From assembly GCA_030533315.1 (NCBI GenBank), contig JAUNJL010000032.1:13866-26527 (forward strand): a stretch of 12,662 nucleotides of DNA, read 5' to 3'. This DNA comes from Eubacteriales bacterium (GTDB lineage Bacteria; Bacillota_A; Clostridia; Lachnospirales; Lachnospiraceae). Positions within the stretch are counted from its first letter, which is position 1. Each line of letters begins with the position of its first letter. The notes below the pieces were generated by a model. It was given only the letters and a program-made list of their open reading frames with translations. It made no database searches and had not been told where the DNA came from. This document shows positions 5,119-12,622 of this stretch, piece by piece. A program made the position numbers and the translations under genes.

Positions 5119-7596
5119 ATGAGCAGAGACGGACAGCAGAGGAAAAATGCAACCTTCATAATCTGGTTTTTCGTGATGACCAGCCTTGCGGTGGCCGTGG
5201 TCGGTTATAATTGTCACCGTAAGAAGCAGATGAATCTGGAGCGCGCGGAGGAGCTGATCTCCAGTGAAAGGACCAAGCTTCAGTATGCTCTGGATTCCCG
5301 ATTGATGAATACGCAGGTCCTGAAGGCGCTGGTGATCAGCCATGAGGGACAGATCCGGGATTTTGAGAAGATCGCCTCTCTTTTGTACTCCGAGGATCCC
5401 GCTATCCGAAGCCTTCAGCTGGCGCCGGACGGGATGGTCACCTATGTCTATCCCTTGGAGAACAACGAGAAGGCGTTTATCAATCTATTTGAGGACCCTC
5501 AGAGGAAGTCGGAGGCGGAACGGGCCCGGGATTCGGGGGAGCTTACCCTGGCCGGTCCCTATGAGCTGATGCAGGGGGGAATGGGGCTGGTGGCGAGAGA
5601 CCCCATTTACCTGATGGGGGAGGGCGGCCAGAAGAACTTCTGGGGCTTCAGCATTGTGGTGTTCAACGTGCCGGAGATCTTCAACATCGCCAATCTGAAC
5701 CTGCTTGCCAGCCGAAGCTACCAGTATCGTCTCTGGAGATACCTTCCCGGCGGGGAGGATATCCAGGTGATCGCCGAGAATACGGACAAGGAGCTGGAAG
5801 GGGCCATCCGCAGGGAGGTGATGGTTCCCAACACCACCTGGTATCTGGACATCAAGCCCCAGGGAGGGTGGGTGACCACCCGGCAGCTTCTGACCTCCAT
5901 CGCCCTGACCTTTCTGGTGGAGACCATTGTCCTTCTGGTGGTGTGGTTCCGAAAGAGAGAAAAGGAGACGGAGCGCATCCACCGGGAGAGCGACCAGCGT
6001 CAGAAGGAAGCCCTGAAGGACGCCTATGAGGCGGCGGAGCGGGCCAGCCGGGCGAAGTCGGACTTTCTGTCTGGGATGTCCCACGACATCCGCACCCCCT
6101 TGAACGGGATCATAGGGATGGTGGCCATCGCCAGCGCCAACAGGGACGACCCGGCCCGGGTGTCGGACTGCCTGGCGAAGATCACCGCCTCCAGCCGTCA
6201 TCTTCTGGGACTGATCAACGAGGTGCTGGACATGTCCCGGATCGAGTCGGGGAAGGTAACCCTCACGGAGGAAAGCTTTAACCTGTCAGACCTGGTGGAC
6301 AATCTGATCCAGCTTTCCATGCCCGGGGTCAATGGGAAGAAGCAGGAGCTGGTGGTCAGGAACCGGGGTATCCAGCACGAGGAAGTGATCGGGGACAGCC
6401 TGCGGCTTCAGCAGGCCTTTGTGAACATCGTGGGCAATGCGGTCAAGTATACGCCCGAGGGAGGAACCATCGAGATCGAGTCCTGGGAGCTTCCCTCTGA
6501 CTCCTCAAAGACCGGCGAGTACAAGTTTGTCTTCCGGGATAATGGGATCGGTATGAGCAAGGAGTTTGCAGCGACCATTTTTGAGCCCTTCAGCCGGGAG
6601 AGGAGCTCCCAGGTGGACAAGATCCAGGGCACCGGCCTTGGCATGGCCATCACCAAGAACATCGTCCAGATGATGGACGGCAGCATCACGGTGGAGAGCG
6701 AGCCGGGGAAGGGCTCCGTCTTCACGGTGATCCTCCGGCTGAAGCTGCAGACGGAGAAGGAGGAGGGGCAGGAGAGCTTTCTGGGACTGCCGGTGCTGGT
6801 GGTGGACGACGACCGGAGCGTCTGCGAGAGCACCTGCCTGATCCTGGATGAGATCGGTATGGAGAGCGGGTTCGCCCTGTCCGGCAGAGAGGCCGTGGAG
6901 ATGGTGGCGGAGGCCCATTCCAAGGGCAAGGACTATTATGCGGTGATCGTGGACTGGAAGATGCCGGACATGGATGGCCTGGACACGGCCAGGGCGATCC
7001 GGGAGGCCATGGGGGTGGACGTTCCCATCATTGTCTGCTCGGCCTACGACTGGTCGGACGTGGAGGAGGAGGCCCGGGAGGCCGGGGTCAGCGTATTTGT
7101 CTCCAAGCCCCTCTTTAAGTCAAAGCTGGTGAACACCTTTGTGACGGTGGGAGACCAGGAGCCCTCCAGGGAGGAGGGAGAATCCCTGGCCGTGCTGGAG
7201 AAGATGGACCTTGGCGGAAAGCATTTGCTTTTGGTGGAGGATCTGGAGCTGAACCGGGAGATCGCAAAGGAGATCATAGAAATGACCAGGATCCAGGTGG
7301 ATACGGCGGAGAACGGTGAGCAGGCGGTGGCAAGATTTCAGGAGTCGGACAGCTTTTATTATGACCTGATCCTGATGGACGTGCAGATGCCCATCATGAA
7401 CGGGTACGAGGCGACCAGGGCCATCCGGGCCATGGACAGGCCGGATGCGAGGAGCGTTCCCATCATCGCCATGACGGCGGACGCCTTTGCGGAGGACGTG
7501 GAGAAGGCCATGGCCGCACAGATGAACGAGCATCTGGCAAAGCCTCTTGACATCCAGAAGCTGGCGGATATGCTGGCGAGATGGATCCCCCGGTAA
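5119..7596 (+). CDS. CHASE-domain hybrid sensor histidine kinase with two receiver domains
   Basis: Membrane kinase that autophosphorylates on His and passes phosphate to its own receiver domains. The frame is open back to 4870, but that part lies over promoter P2 and two terminators. I place the start at ATG 5119, ten bases after AAAGGA (5103-5108); an in-frame GTG at 5113 is the alternative. Order in 825 residues: TM about 11-30; extracellular CHASE domain about 40-240, with its typical GPYELMQGG and FWGFSIVVF stretches (147-155, 174-182); TM about 257-277; coiled linker; HisKA with His322 in SHDIRTP; ATPase with N-box Asn440, DNGIG (474-478) and GTGLG (504-508); REC1 (Asp612, Asp563-565, Ser641, Lys663); REC2 (Asp754, Glu707-Asp708, Thr786, Lys808). 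Both receivers look able to accept phosphate. No HPt or DNA-binding domain is present, so the final output must be elsewhere. CHASE domains sense small molecules, including adenine-type cytokinins in plants; the ligand here is unknown. Confidence 0.94.
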   Translation: MSRDGQQRKNATFIIWFFVMTSLAVAVVGYNCHRKKQMNLERAEELISSERTKLQYALDSRLMNTQVLKALVISHEGQIRDFEKIASLLYSEDPAIRSLQLAPDGMVTYVYPLENNEKAFINLFEDPQRKSEAERARDSGELTLAGPYELMQGGMGLVARDPIYLMGEGGQKNFWGFSIVVFNVPEIFNIANLNLLASRSYQYRLWRYLPGGEDIQVIAENTDKELEGAIRREVMVPNTTWYLDIKPQGGWVTTRQLLTSIALTFLVETIVLLVVWFRKREKETERIHRESDQRQKEALKDAYEAAERASRAKSDFLSGMSHDIRTPLNGIIGMVAIASANRDDPARVSDCLAKITASSRHLLGLINEVLDMSRIESGKVTLTEESFNLSDLVDNLIQLSMPGVNGKKQELVVRNRGIQHEEVIGDSLRLQQAFVNIVGNAVKYTPEGGTIEIESWELPSDSSKTGEYKFVFRDNGIGMSKEFAATIFEPFSRERSSQVDKIQGTGLGMAITKNIVQMMDGSITVESEPGKGSVFTVILRLKLQTEKEEGQESFLGLPVLVVDDDRSVCESTCLILDEIGMESGFALSGREAVEMVAEAHSKGKDYYAVIVDWKMPDMDGLDTARAIREAMGVDVPIIVCSAYDWSDVEEEAREAGVSVFVSKPLFKSKLVNTFVTVGDQEPSREEGESLAVLEKMDLGGKHLLLVEDLELNREIAKEIIEMTRIQVDTAENGEQAVARFQESDSFYYDLILMDVQMPIMNGYEATRAIRAMDRPDARSVPIIAMTADAFAEDVEKAMAAQMNEHLAKPLDIQKLADMLARWIPR

Positions 7597-7695
7597 GGCG
7601 CCGGCAGATGGAGCGGGTCCGGGAAGGGGTCAGAGAAAAAACGAAAGAAAAAGCGATAGAAAGACCATAGAAGAATGGCAGAAAAAGGATCGGAA

Positions 7696-7732
7696 GCAGT
7701 TCGGCAGTCATTGGACGGGCCGGGCTGCTTTT
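7696..7732 (+). terminator. Intrinsic terminator after the CHASE kinase
   Basis: GCAGTTCGGC (7696-7705) pairs with GCCGGGCTGC (7719-7728), ten pairs with two G-U, loop of 13, then TTTT followed by GGATTTT. It lies 100 bases after the stop codon, and the sequence between is purine-rich with no gene seen. Confidence 0.6.
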
Positions 7733-7760
7733 GGATTTTGGGAGAGAAAATAAATCAAAG

Positions 7761-7775
7761 TGGAAACGATTTCCC
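7761..7775 (+). promoter_or_regulatory. cre-like palindromic operator upstream of the lipoprotein operon
   Basis: TGGAAACGATTTCCC contains the perfect inverted repeat GGAAA-CGA-TTTCC with central CG. It fits the catabolite-responsive element pattern TGNAANCGNNNNCN bound by CcpA and related LacI-family proteins. It ends three bases before the -35 box, where a bound protein could activate or repress. The core AAACGATTTC also occurs downstream of P1 at 1487-1496, but without the palindrome. Confidence 0.4.
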
Positions 7776-7778
7776 AAA

Positions 7779-7806
7779 TTGACATTCTGTATGGATTTAG
7801 TATAAT
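7779..7806 (+). promoter_or_regulatory. Near-consensus sigma-A promoter P3 of the lipoprotein-kinase operon
   Basis: TTGACA at 7779-7784, 16-base spacer, TATAAT at 7801-7806. Both boxes match consensus perfectly, making this the strongest promoter in the window. Transcription should start near 7813, giving a 70-base leader. A small hairpin CTTCC/GGAAG (7849-7864) lies just before the ribosome binding site. Confidence 0.85.
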
Positions 7807-7882
7807 AAATGTATGGCTTGCATAAGGATGGGAGGGACCGGGAGGCCGCTTCCAAAGACGGAAGTAAAGGAGGAGCTGTGAA

Positions 7883-9877
7883 ATGAAGAAAAGAGTGATG
7901 TTGGCCGCCTTGGCAGGCGCCGCATTGGGGCTTATGATGACGGCCTGCACTCAAAAAGCGCCGGTTGAGCCGGAGACACAGGAGACGGAAGAAACCCAGC
8001 AAACCGGGAAATCCGGAAAAACCCAGATCACCATGATGTACTTTAATCAGCTTCCTACCTTTGAGGCGCTGGTGGAGACCTCCTGCGAGGATATTGACCT
8101 GGTGGTGGAGCAGAACAGCAGCGCCACCCTGGACAGCGAGAGCGAGAGGAGGCTGCAGAACCACCACGGCAGTGACCTGATCATGACCACCCTTCCCGGA
8201 GGACCGGTGAACGAATATACCTATGATCTCAGTGCGGAGGAGTTCGTCCTGGAGTATTCCAGCGCTATGACCAAGCAGCTGCTGGTGGACGGGCAGACCC
8301 GCTACATCCCTCTTCCAGGCCAGTATTTCGGCTATCTGATCAATGAGACCCTGGTGGAGGAACTGGGATTTTCTCTTCCCAAGAGCAAGCAGGATATCTA
8401 CCAGATCCTGGGGGCGGCCCAGGAGAAAGGCGTGGGGATCGGCGTCAACCGGGACTGTATGGGATTTTACAATATAGGAGAGAATTATCTGGCCAATCTG
8501 GTCTTTGGAAATTATGTGCCGGACTTTTTGTCCACGCCGGAGGGCATCGTCTGGCTGGAGTCTCTTCAGAAGGGGGAGGCTGCCTTCTCCGGCAATATGG
8601 AGCACTCCATGGATTTTCTGCTGAACTGCGTGGAGAAGGGGTATTTTGACACCGGCGCCACGCTGTCCTCCAACAGCGTCACCATATCCAACAAAAATGC
8701 GGTGGATGTGACGAACCGGATGCTGGACCGCACCATGGTCCTGGTTTACGGCAATACGGAGCTTTATCAGAAGCTTTCCGCTCAGAGCAAGGGGGACCGG
8801 TTTACCATGATTCCTTTTTTGAGCCAAGAGGGACGTCCCGGCTGGCTGATCAGCATCGGGAACGGCTGCCTGGCGGTAAACAAGAGCCTGGCGGAGAGCG
8901 GGAAGGAGAAGAAGCTGGAGGCGGCCCTGAAGGTGCTGGCCCTCCTGTCCACGGAGGAAGGGCAGAGGGCGTGGATGGAGGACACGGATGCGGTCTATTC
9001 CTTCCTGAAGGACGGGGCGTCCCTTGCCCAGGACGTGCCGGAGGGCGTTCGGGAGACGGTGGAGAAGGGCTACGTGTTCAATTCCAATCTTCCCAACAAC
9101 ATCGCCCAGTATTTTGGCAGGCAGATGAATCTGGTGATCGTTGGAAAGTCCACCCTGGAGGAGGCCATGACGGCTGTTGACAACTATGGCAAAAATGGCT
9201 TTGGCTCTATGGAAGAGGCCCGGACCATCGTGGGAAAGGTCGGGGAGGATCTGATCTACGAGAACTACAACACCCGAAGGGAGGAGACGGCCATCGGCAA
9301 CCTGATCGCAGACGCCGTCAGGGAGTATGCCGGGGCGGAGATCGCGCTGGTGAACGGCGGAAGTATTCGTTCCAGCCTGTACGAGGGGGAGGTGTGGGAT
9401 GCCGACCTGGCGGCGGTGTGCCCCTACAGTAATCTGGTGGTCACGCTGAAGGTCACGGGGAAGGCCCTGCGGGAGGCTCTTGCCAACGGGATCTCCCAGA
9501 CCGACCGGGGGGAGAACGTCCCGGGAGGCAGGTTCCTGCAGGTGTCGGGACTGTGCTACTCCTACCGTCCCATGAAGGATGAGAAGGACGAGGGGCAGCT
9601 TTTGGAGGTGACCCTGCCGGACGGCTCACCCCTTGACGACGAGGCCGCCTACCTTGTGGCGGTGACCAACTACATGGCAGGCTCCAGCACCTACACCGAG
9701 GGCAATGGGGACGGATTCCTCATGCTGAACGTATACGATGAGGCGGAGCCGAAGACGGCAGAGCTGGTCACGGAGACGGGAGGTACCTTCCGGGATGCCC
9801 TGAAGGCCTATTTTGCCAGCCACGAGGGGGAGGATCTTTCCGTGGGGCTGGAAGGAAGGATCACCATTGAAGAATAA
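7883..9877 (+). CDS. Lipoprotein: solute-binding domain fused to 5'-nucleotidase C-terminal domain
   Basis: Predicted surface-anchored binding protein. ATG 7883 follows AAAGGAGG (7866-7873) by nine bases. A lipoprotein signal occupies residues 1-21, with MTAC giving lipidated Cys22, then a Glu/Gln/Thr-rich linker to about 47. Residues about 48-440 resemble an extracellular solute-binding protein of the ABC type. Residues about 447-662 match the 5'-nucleotidase C-terminal domain: RREETAIGNLIADA (465-478), NGGSIR (491-496), PYSN (514-517; usually PFGN), FLQVSG (551-556) and GNGDGF (607-612). In UshA-type enzymes this domain holds the nucleotide, while metal ions and catalytic residues sit in the N-terminal phosphoesterase domain, which is absent here. 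Binding without hydrolysis is therefore expected. No permease or ATPase is adjacent; the next gene, 29 bases on, is a dCache hybrid kinase, so a co-receptor role is plausible. Both domains are clear; ligand and role are inferred. Confidence 0.9.
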   Translation: MKKRVMLAALAGAALGLMMTACTQKAPVEPETQETEETQQTGKSGKTQITMMYFNQLPTFEALVETSCEDIDLVVEQNSSATLDSESERRLQNHHGSDLIMTTLPGGPVNEYTYDLSAEEFVLEYSSAMTKQLLVDGQTRYIPLPGQYFGYLINETLVEELGFSLPKSKQDIYQILGAAQEKGVGIGVNRDCMGFYNIGENYLANLVFGNYVPDFLSTPEGIVWLESLQKGEAAFSGNMEHSMDFLLNCVEKGYFDTGATLSSNSVTISNKNAVDVTNRMLDRTMVLVYGNTELYQKLSAQSKGDRFTMIPFLSQEGRPGWLISIGNGCLAVNKSLAESGKEKKLEAALKVLALLSTEEGQRAWMEDTDAVYSFLKDGASLAQDVPEGVRETVEKGYVFNSNLPNNIAQYFGRQMNLVIVGKSTLEEAMTAVDNYGKNGFGSMEEARTIVGKVGEDLIYENYNTRREETAIGNLIADAVREYAGAEIALVNGGSIRSSLYEGEVWDADLAAVCPYSNLVVTLKVTGKALREALANGISQTDRGENVPGGRFLQVSGLCYSYRPMKDEKDEGQLLEVTLPDGSPLDDEAAYLVAVTNYMAGSSTYTEGNGDGFLMLNVYDEAEPKTAELVTETGGTFRDALKAYFASHEGEDLSVGLEGRITIEE

Positions 9878-9892
9878 GAAGGCCTCTGGCAG

Positions 9893-9900
9893 AAAAGGGG
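9893..9900 (+). promoter_or_regulatory. Ribosome binding site deciding the start of the dCache kinase
   Basis: AAAAGGGG directly abuts the ATG at 9901, leaving no spacer, but lies six bases before the in-frame ATG at 9907. The second ATG is therefore the better start, shortening the protein by two residues. Confidence 0.6.
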
Positions 9901-9906
9901 ATGGAC

Positions 9907-12456
9907 ATGAGTAAGAAATCGATGATCAGAGGACAATACGTGCTGCTGGCCTTTTTGCTGACGGTGATCCTTTTGTACAGCCTGCGTTGGATGAGGAAAG
10001 CATCCAGCAGCCTGACGGACACCACGGCCAATCAGATCAGCAGCCTGTATCTCAGGGAGCTTTCCAGCGCTACCGCCAAGCATCTGCAGACGGCCCTGGA
10101 ATATCATTTTTCCAGTATCGACACGGCGGCGCAGATGCTGACGGAGGAGACGGCGGCGGATGAGGGGGAGTTTCAGGCCTTTATCAGCCGCATCAAGGAG
10201 ATCCAGGGCTTTTCCTTTCTGGCCTTTGTGGACGAGGAAGGGTATTATCACGACGGCTCAGGGGTCTTCTCGGCGGCGGGCAACGTAAGCTTTCTGGGAA
10301 GTCTGCTGATGGGGAAGACTCACCTGATCTCCTACAACGAAAAGATCCAGAACGACGACGTGATCCTGATGGGCGCCAGGATGGAGCCGGTGGATGCGGG
10401 GGATACCCGGTTTATCGCGGTCCTGGCGGGGCTGGCCACGGAGAACATGAGCAGAAAGATGGTGCTGGCAAACGAGCAGTCCCATACCTACTCCAGCGTG
10501 GTGACCTCCGACGGCACCTACGTGATCCGCAGTGAGGTGAAGGAGCAGTTCCGGGGCTCAAACATGCTCTCGGTTCTGAGAAAGTCTGCGGAAGCCTCCT
10601 ACGAGGATGAGCTGCAGGAGATCGCCCAGAGGCTGCGGACGGGAGGAGAGGGAACCTTGTTTGTCAGGGCAAAGACGGGAGAGACCTTTTACCTGTACTA
10701 TACGCCCCTGGAGAACACAGACTGGTATCTTGCCACCCTGATGCCCTACGAGGTGATCGAGGGAACGATCCGGCAGCTGGGCATCTCCATCAACGAGGAC
10801 TCCCTGACGATCTTCTTCATCTTCCTGGCCCTTCTTTTGTCCCTTTTTCTTCTGTATATTCGGTTCAATTCCCGGAAGCAGAAGCAGCTGGAGCAGGCTT
10901 ATCAGGTGGCGGAGCAGGCCAACAGCGCAAAGAGCGTCTTTTTGTCCAATATGTCCCATGACATACGGACGCCCATGAACGCCATCGTGGGCTTCGTGAC
11001 CCTGCTGGGGAAGGATGCGGACAATCCGGACAAGGTGCGGGAGTACGCAAAAAAGATCGCCAATTCCAGCCAGCATCTGCTGGGATTGCTGAATGACGTG
11101 CTGGACATGGCAAAAATAGAAAACGGAAAGACCTCCCTGAACCTGTCCAGGATGAGGCTTGCAGATCTTGTGGAGGATATCAATACCATCATCCGGCCCC
11201 AGATGCGGTCCAGGCATCACCGGTTTGACATCCGGGTCTGCCATGTGGCCCACGAGGCCGTCCACGGGGACAAGCTGCGGATGCAGCAGATCCTGCTGAA
11301 CCTGCTCTCCAATGCGGTCAAGTACACCATGGACGGAGGGCGCATTGTCCTGGAGCTGACGGAGCTTCCCGGGGGCGCGCCGGGGTATGCCAGGTACCGG
11401 TTCCAGGTGACGGACAATGGCTACGGCATAGAGCCGGAGTATCTGGGGCATATTTTTGACACCTTCAGCCGGGAGGAAAACAGCGTGGTCAACCGGATCC
11501 AGGGGACGGGTCTGGGACTGGCCATCACCAAGAACCTTGTGGACCTGATGGGCGGCACCATCCAGGTGGAAAGCGAGAAGGGCAAGGGCTCCGTCTTCAC
11601 GGTGGAGCTGGAGCTGAAGACTGAGGAGGAGCCGGATGGGAGGCGGTTCTGGGAGGAGCGCAGCCTCACCCCCATCCTGGTGGTGGATGAGGAAGAGGCG
11701 GTGTGCAAAAATACCGTCTGGTCCATGGAAAGGCTGGGAGTATCAGCAGACTATGCCCTGGAAGGAGAGAGGGCGGTCCGTATGGCCGAGGAAGGGGCAC
11801 AGGAAGGAAAACCATACCAGATCATCCTGTTGGATCAGAAGGTACAGGATGGGAGCGGCCTTTCCATCGCCCGGGAGATCCGCCGGCGGATTTCGGGGAA
11901 GGGCCCCATCGTGCTCCTGACCAGCTATGATTATTCAGAGATCGAGGATGAGATCCAGGAGGACGTGATCAACGGATTTTTGTCCAAGCCCTTCTTTGAG
12001 AGCGGCCTTCGCCAGAAGCTGCAGGAGATGCTGGAGGAGCCTGATACGGAGAGCCAGGGAGAAGGAGCTGGCGTCCTGGAAGGAAAGCACATCCTGGTGG
12101 CGGAGGACAACGAGCTCAATGCGGAGATCCTCACGGACCTTTTGGAGATGAAGGGAGCCAGCTGTGATATCTTTGAAAATGGAAAGCTGGTCTACGAGGC
12201 CTTCGAGAGATCCGGGGAGGGCCAGTACCAGCTGGTTTTGATGGACGTCCAGATGGCGGTGATGGACGGATACCAGGCTACGCGCCTGATTCGAAAGAGC
12301 AGCCATCCCCAGGCCAGGACCATTCCCATCATCGCCATGACGGCCAACGCCTTTGCGGAGGACGTACAGAACGCTCTGGACTCTGGAATGACCGCCCATA
12401 TGGCAAAGCCGGTGGACATGAGCCGGCTGGAAAAGATTCTCCACGACATCCTGTGA
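9907..12456 (+). CDS. dCache-type hybrid sensor histidine kinase with two receiver domains
   Basis: Membrane hybrid kinase, 849 residues from ATG 9907 (ATG 9901 is less well spaced). Numbering here is from 9901. TM about 13-30; extracellular region about 31-298 with a dCache-like distal half (SSVVTSDGTYVIRSE at 198-212 and TDWYLATLMP at 273-282); TM about 303-321; coiled linker; HisKA with His353 in SHDIRTP; ATPase with Asn471, DNGYG (505-509) and GTGLG (535-539); REC1 (Asp645, Thr674, Lys696); REC2 (Asp782, Glu735-Asp736, Thr814, Lys836). REC1 is divergent: its acidic patch reads DEEE, and the Met-Pro usually following the phosphorylated Asp is Val-Gln. From the His domain onward it parallels the CHASE kinase, so the two share a core with different sensors. 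It sits in one operon with the binding lipoprotein, with no terminator between them, suggesting that the lipoprotein feeds this sensor. No HPt or DNA-binding output is present. Confidence 0.94.
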   Translation: MSKKSMIRGQYVLLAFLLTVILLYSLRWMRKASSSLTDTTANQISSLYLRELSSATAKHLQTALEYHFSSIDTAAQMLTEETAADEGEFQAFISRIKEIQGFSFLAFVDEEGYYHDGSGVFSAAGNVSFLGSLLMGKTHLISYNEKIQNDDVILMGARMEPVDAGDTRFIAVLAGLATENMSRKMVLANEQSHTYSSVVTSDGTYVIRSEVKEQFRGSNMLSVLRKSAEASYEDELQEIAQRLRTGGEGTLFVRAKTGETFYLYYTPLENTDWYLATLMPYEVIEGTIRQLGISINEDSLTIFFIFLALLLSLFLLYIRFNSRKQKQLEQAYQVAEQANSAKSVFLSNMSHDIRTPMNAIVGFVTLLGKDADNPDKVREYAKKIANSSQHLLGLLNDVLDMAKIENGKTSLNLSRMRLADLVEDINTIIRPQMRSRHHRFDIRVCHVAHEAVHGDKLRMQQILLNLLSNAVKYTMDGGRIVLELTELPGGAPGYARYRFQVTDNGYGIEPEYLGHIFDTFSREENSVVNRIQGTGLGLAITKNLVDLMGGTIQVESEKGKGSVFTVELELKTEEEPDGRRFWEERSLTPILVVDEEEAVCKNTVWSMERLGVSADYALEGERAVRMAEEGAQEGKPYQIILLDQKVQDGSGLSIAREIRRRISGKGPIVLLTSYDYSEIEDEIQEDVINGFLSKPFFESGLRQKLQEMLEEPDTESQGEGAGVLEGKHILVAEDNELNAEILTDLLEMKGASCDIFENGKLVYEAFERSGEGQYQLVLMDVQMAVMDGYQATRLIRKSSHPQARTIPIIAMTANAFAEDVQNALDSGMTAHMAKPVDMSRLEKILHDIL

Positions 12457-12490
12457 CAGCGGCGGGCGCCCAAGGAACCCGAAAAAAGGG

Positions 12491-12525
12491 GCGCATTCCA
12501 TGTAGGTGGGATGTGCTTCTTTTTT
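12491..12525 (+). terminator. Intrinsic terminator of the lipoprotein-kinase operon
   Basis: GCGCATTCC (12491-12499) pairs with GGGATGTGC (12508-12516), nine pairs with two G-U, loop of eight, followed by TTCTTTTTT. It lies 35 bases after the stop codon. Confidence 0.8.
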
Positions 12526-12559
12526 GATCCGGCGGTGTGCCCTTTGGAAAAAGATTTTA

Positions 12560-12593
12560 TTTTGTGGAAATAATCCCGATGTTTTTTGTGGAA
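12560..12593 (+). repeat. Two direct repeats of TTTTGTGGAA
   Basis: TTTTGTGGAA occurs at 12560-12569 and 12584-12593, 24 bases start to start. The second ends two bases before a TTGACA box. Such spacing suits a dimeric or tandem operator, but no regulator is identified and chance in AT-rich DNA is possible. Confidence 0.3.
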
Positions 12594-12595
12594 CA

Positions 12596-12622
12596 TTGAC
12601 AAATTATAGGGTAGTGTCAAAT
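12596..12622 (+). promoter_or_regulatory. Possible promoter with inverted repeat at the right edge
   Basis: TTGACA (12596-12601) and TGTCAA (12615-12620) form a perfect six-base inverted repeat with 13 bases between. No good -10 box is present at normal spacing; TCAAAT (12617-12622) is the best, at 15 bases. It could be the promoter or operator of a gene beyond the window, or the end of a mobile element. I cannot decide. Confidence 0.25.

Noticed and set aside
1619..7672. Shared AAGACCATAGA at about 1619 and 7662
   Set aside because: Eleven bases with no flanking similarity in two purine-rich spacers; likely chance.
7463..8827. 454-codon open frame on the - strand across the kinase-lipoprotein junction
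   Set aside because: It crosses the promoter and terminator of the + strand genes and shows no domain, so it is an antisense shadow of GC-rich genes.
9901..9906. ATG at 9901 as start of the dCache kinase
   Set aside because: The ribosome binding site abuts it directly, and ATG 9907 has normal spacing. The difference is only two residues and does not affect function.
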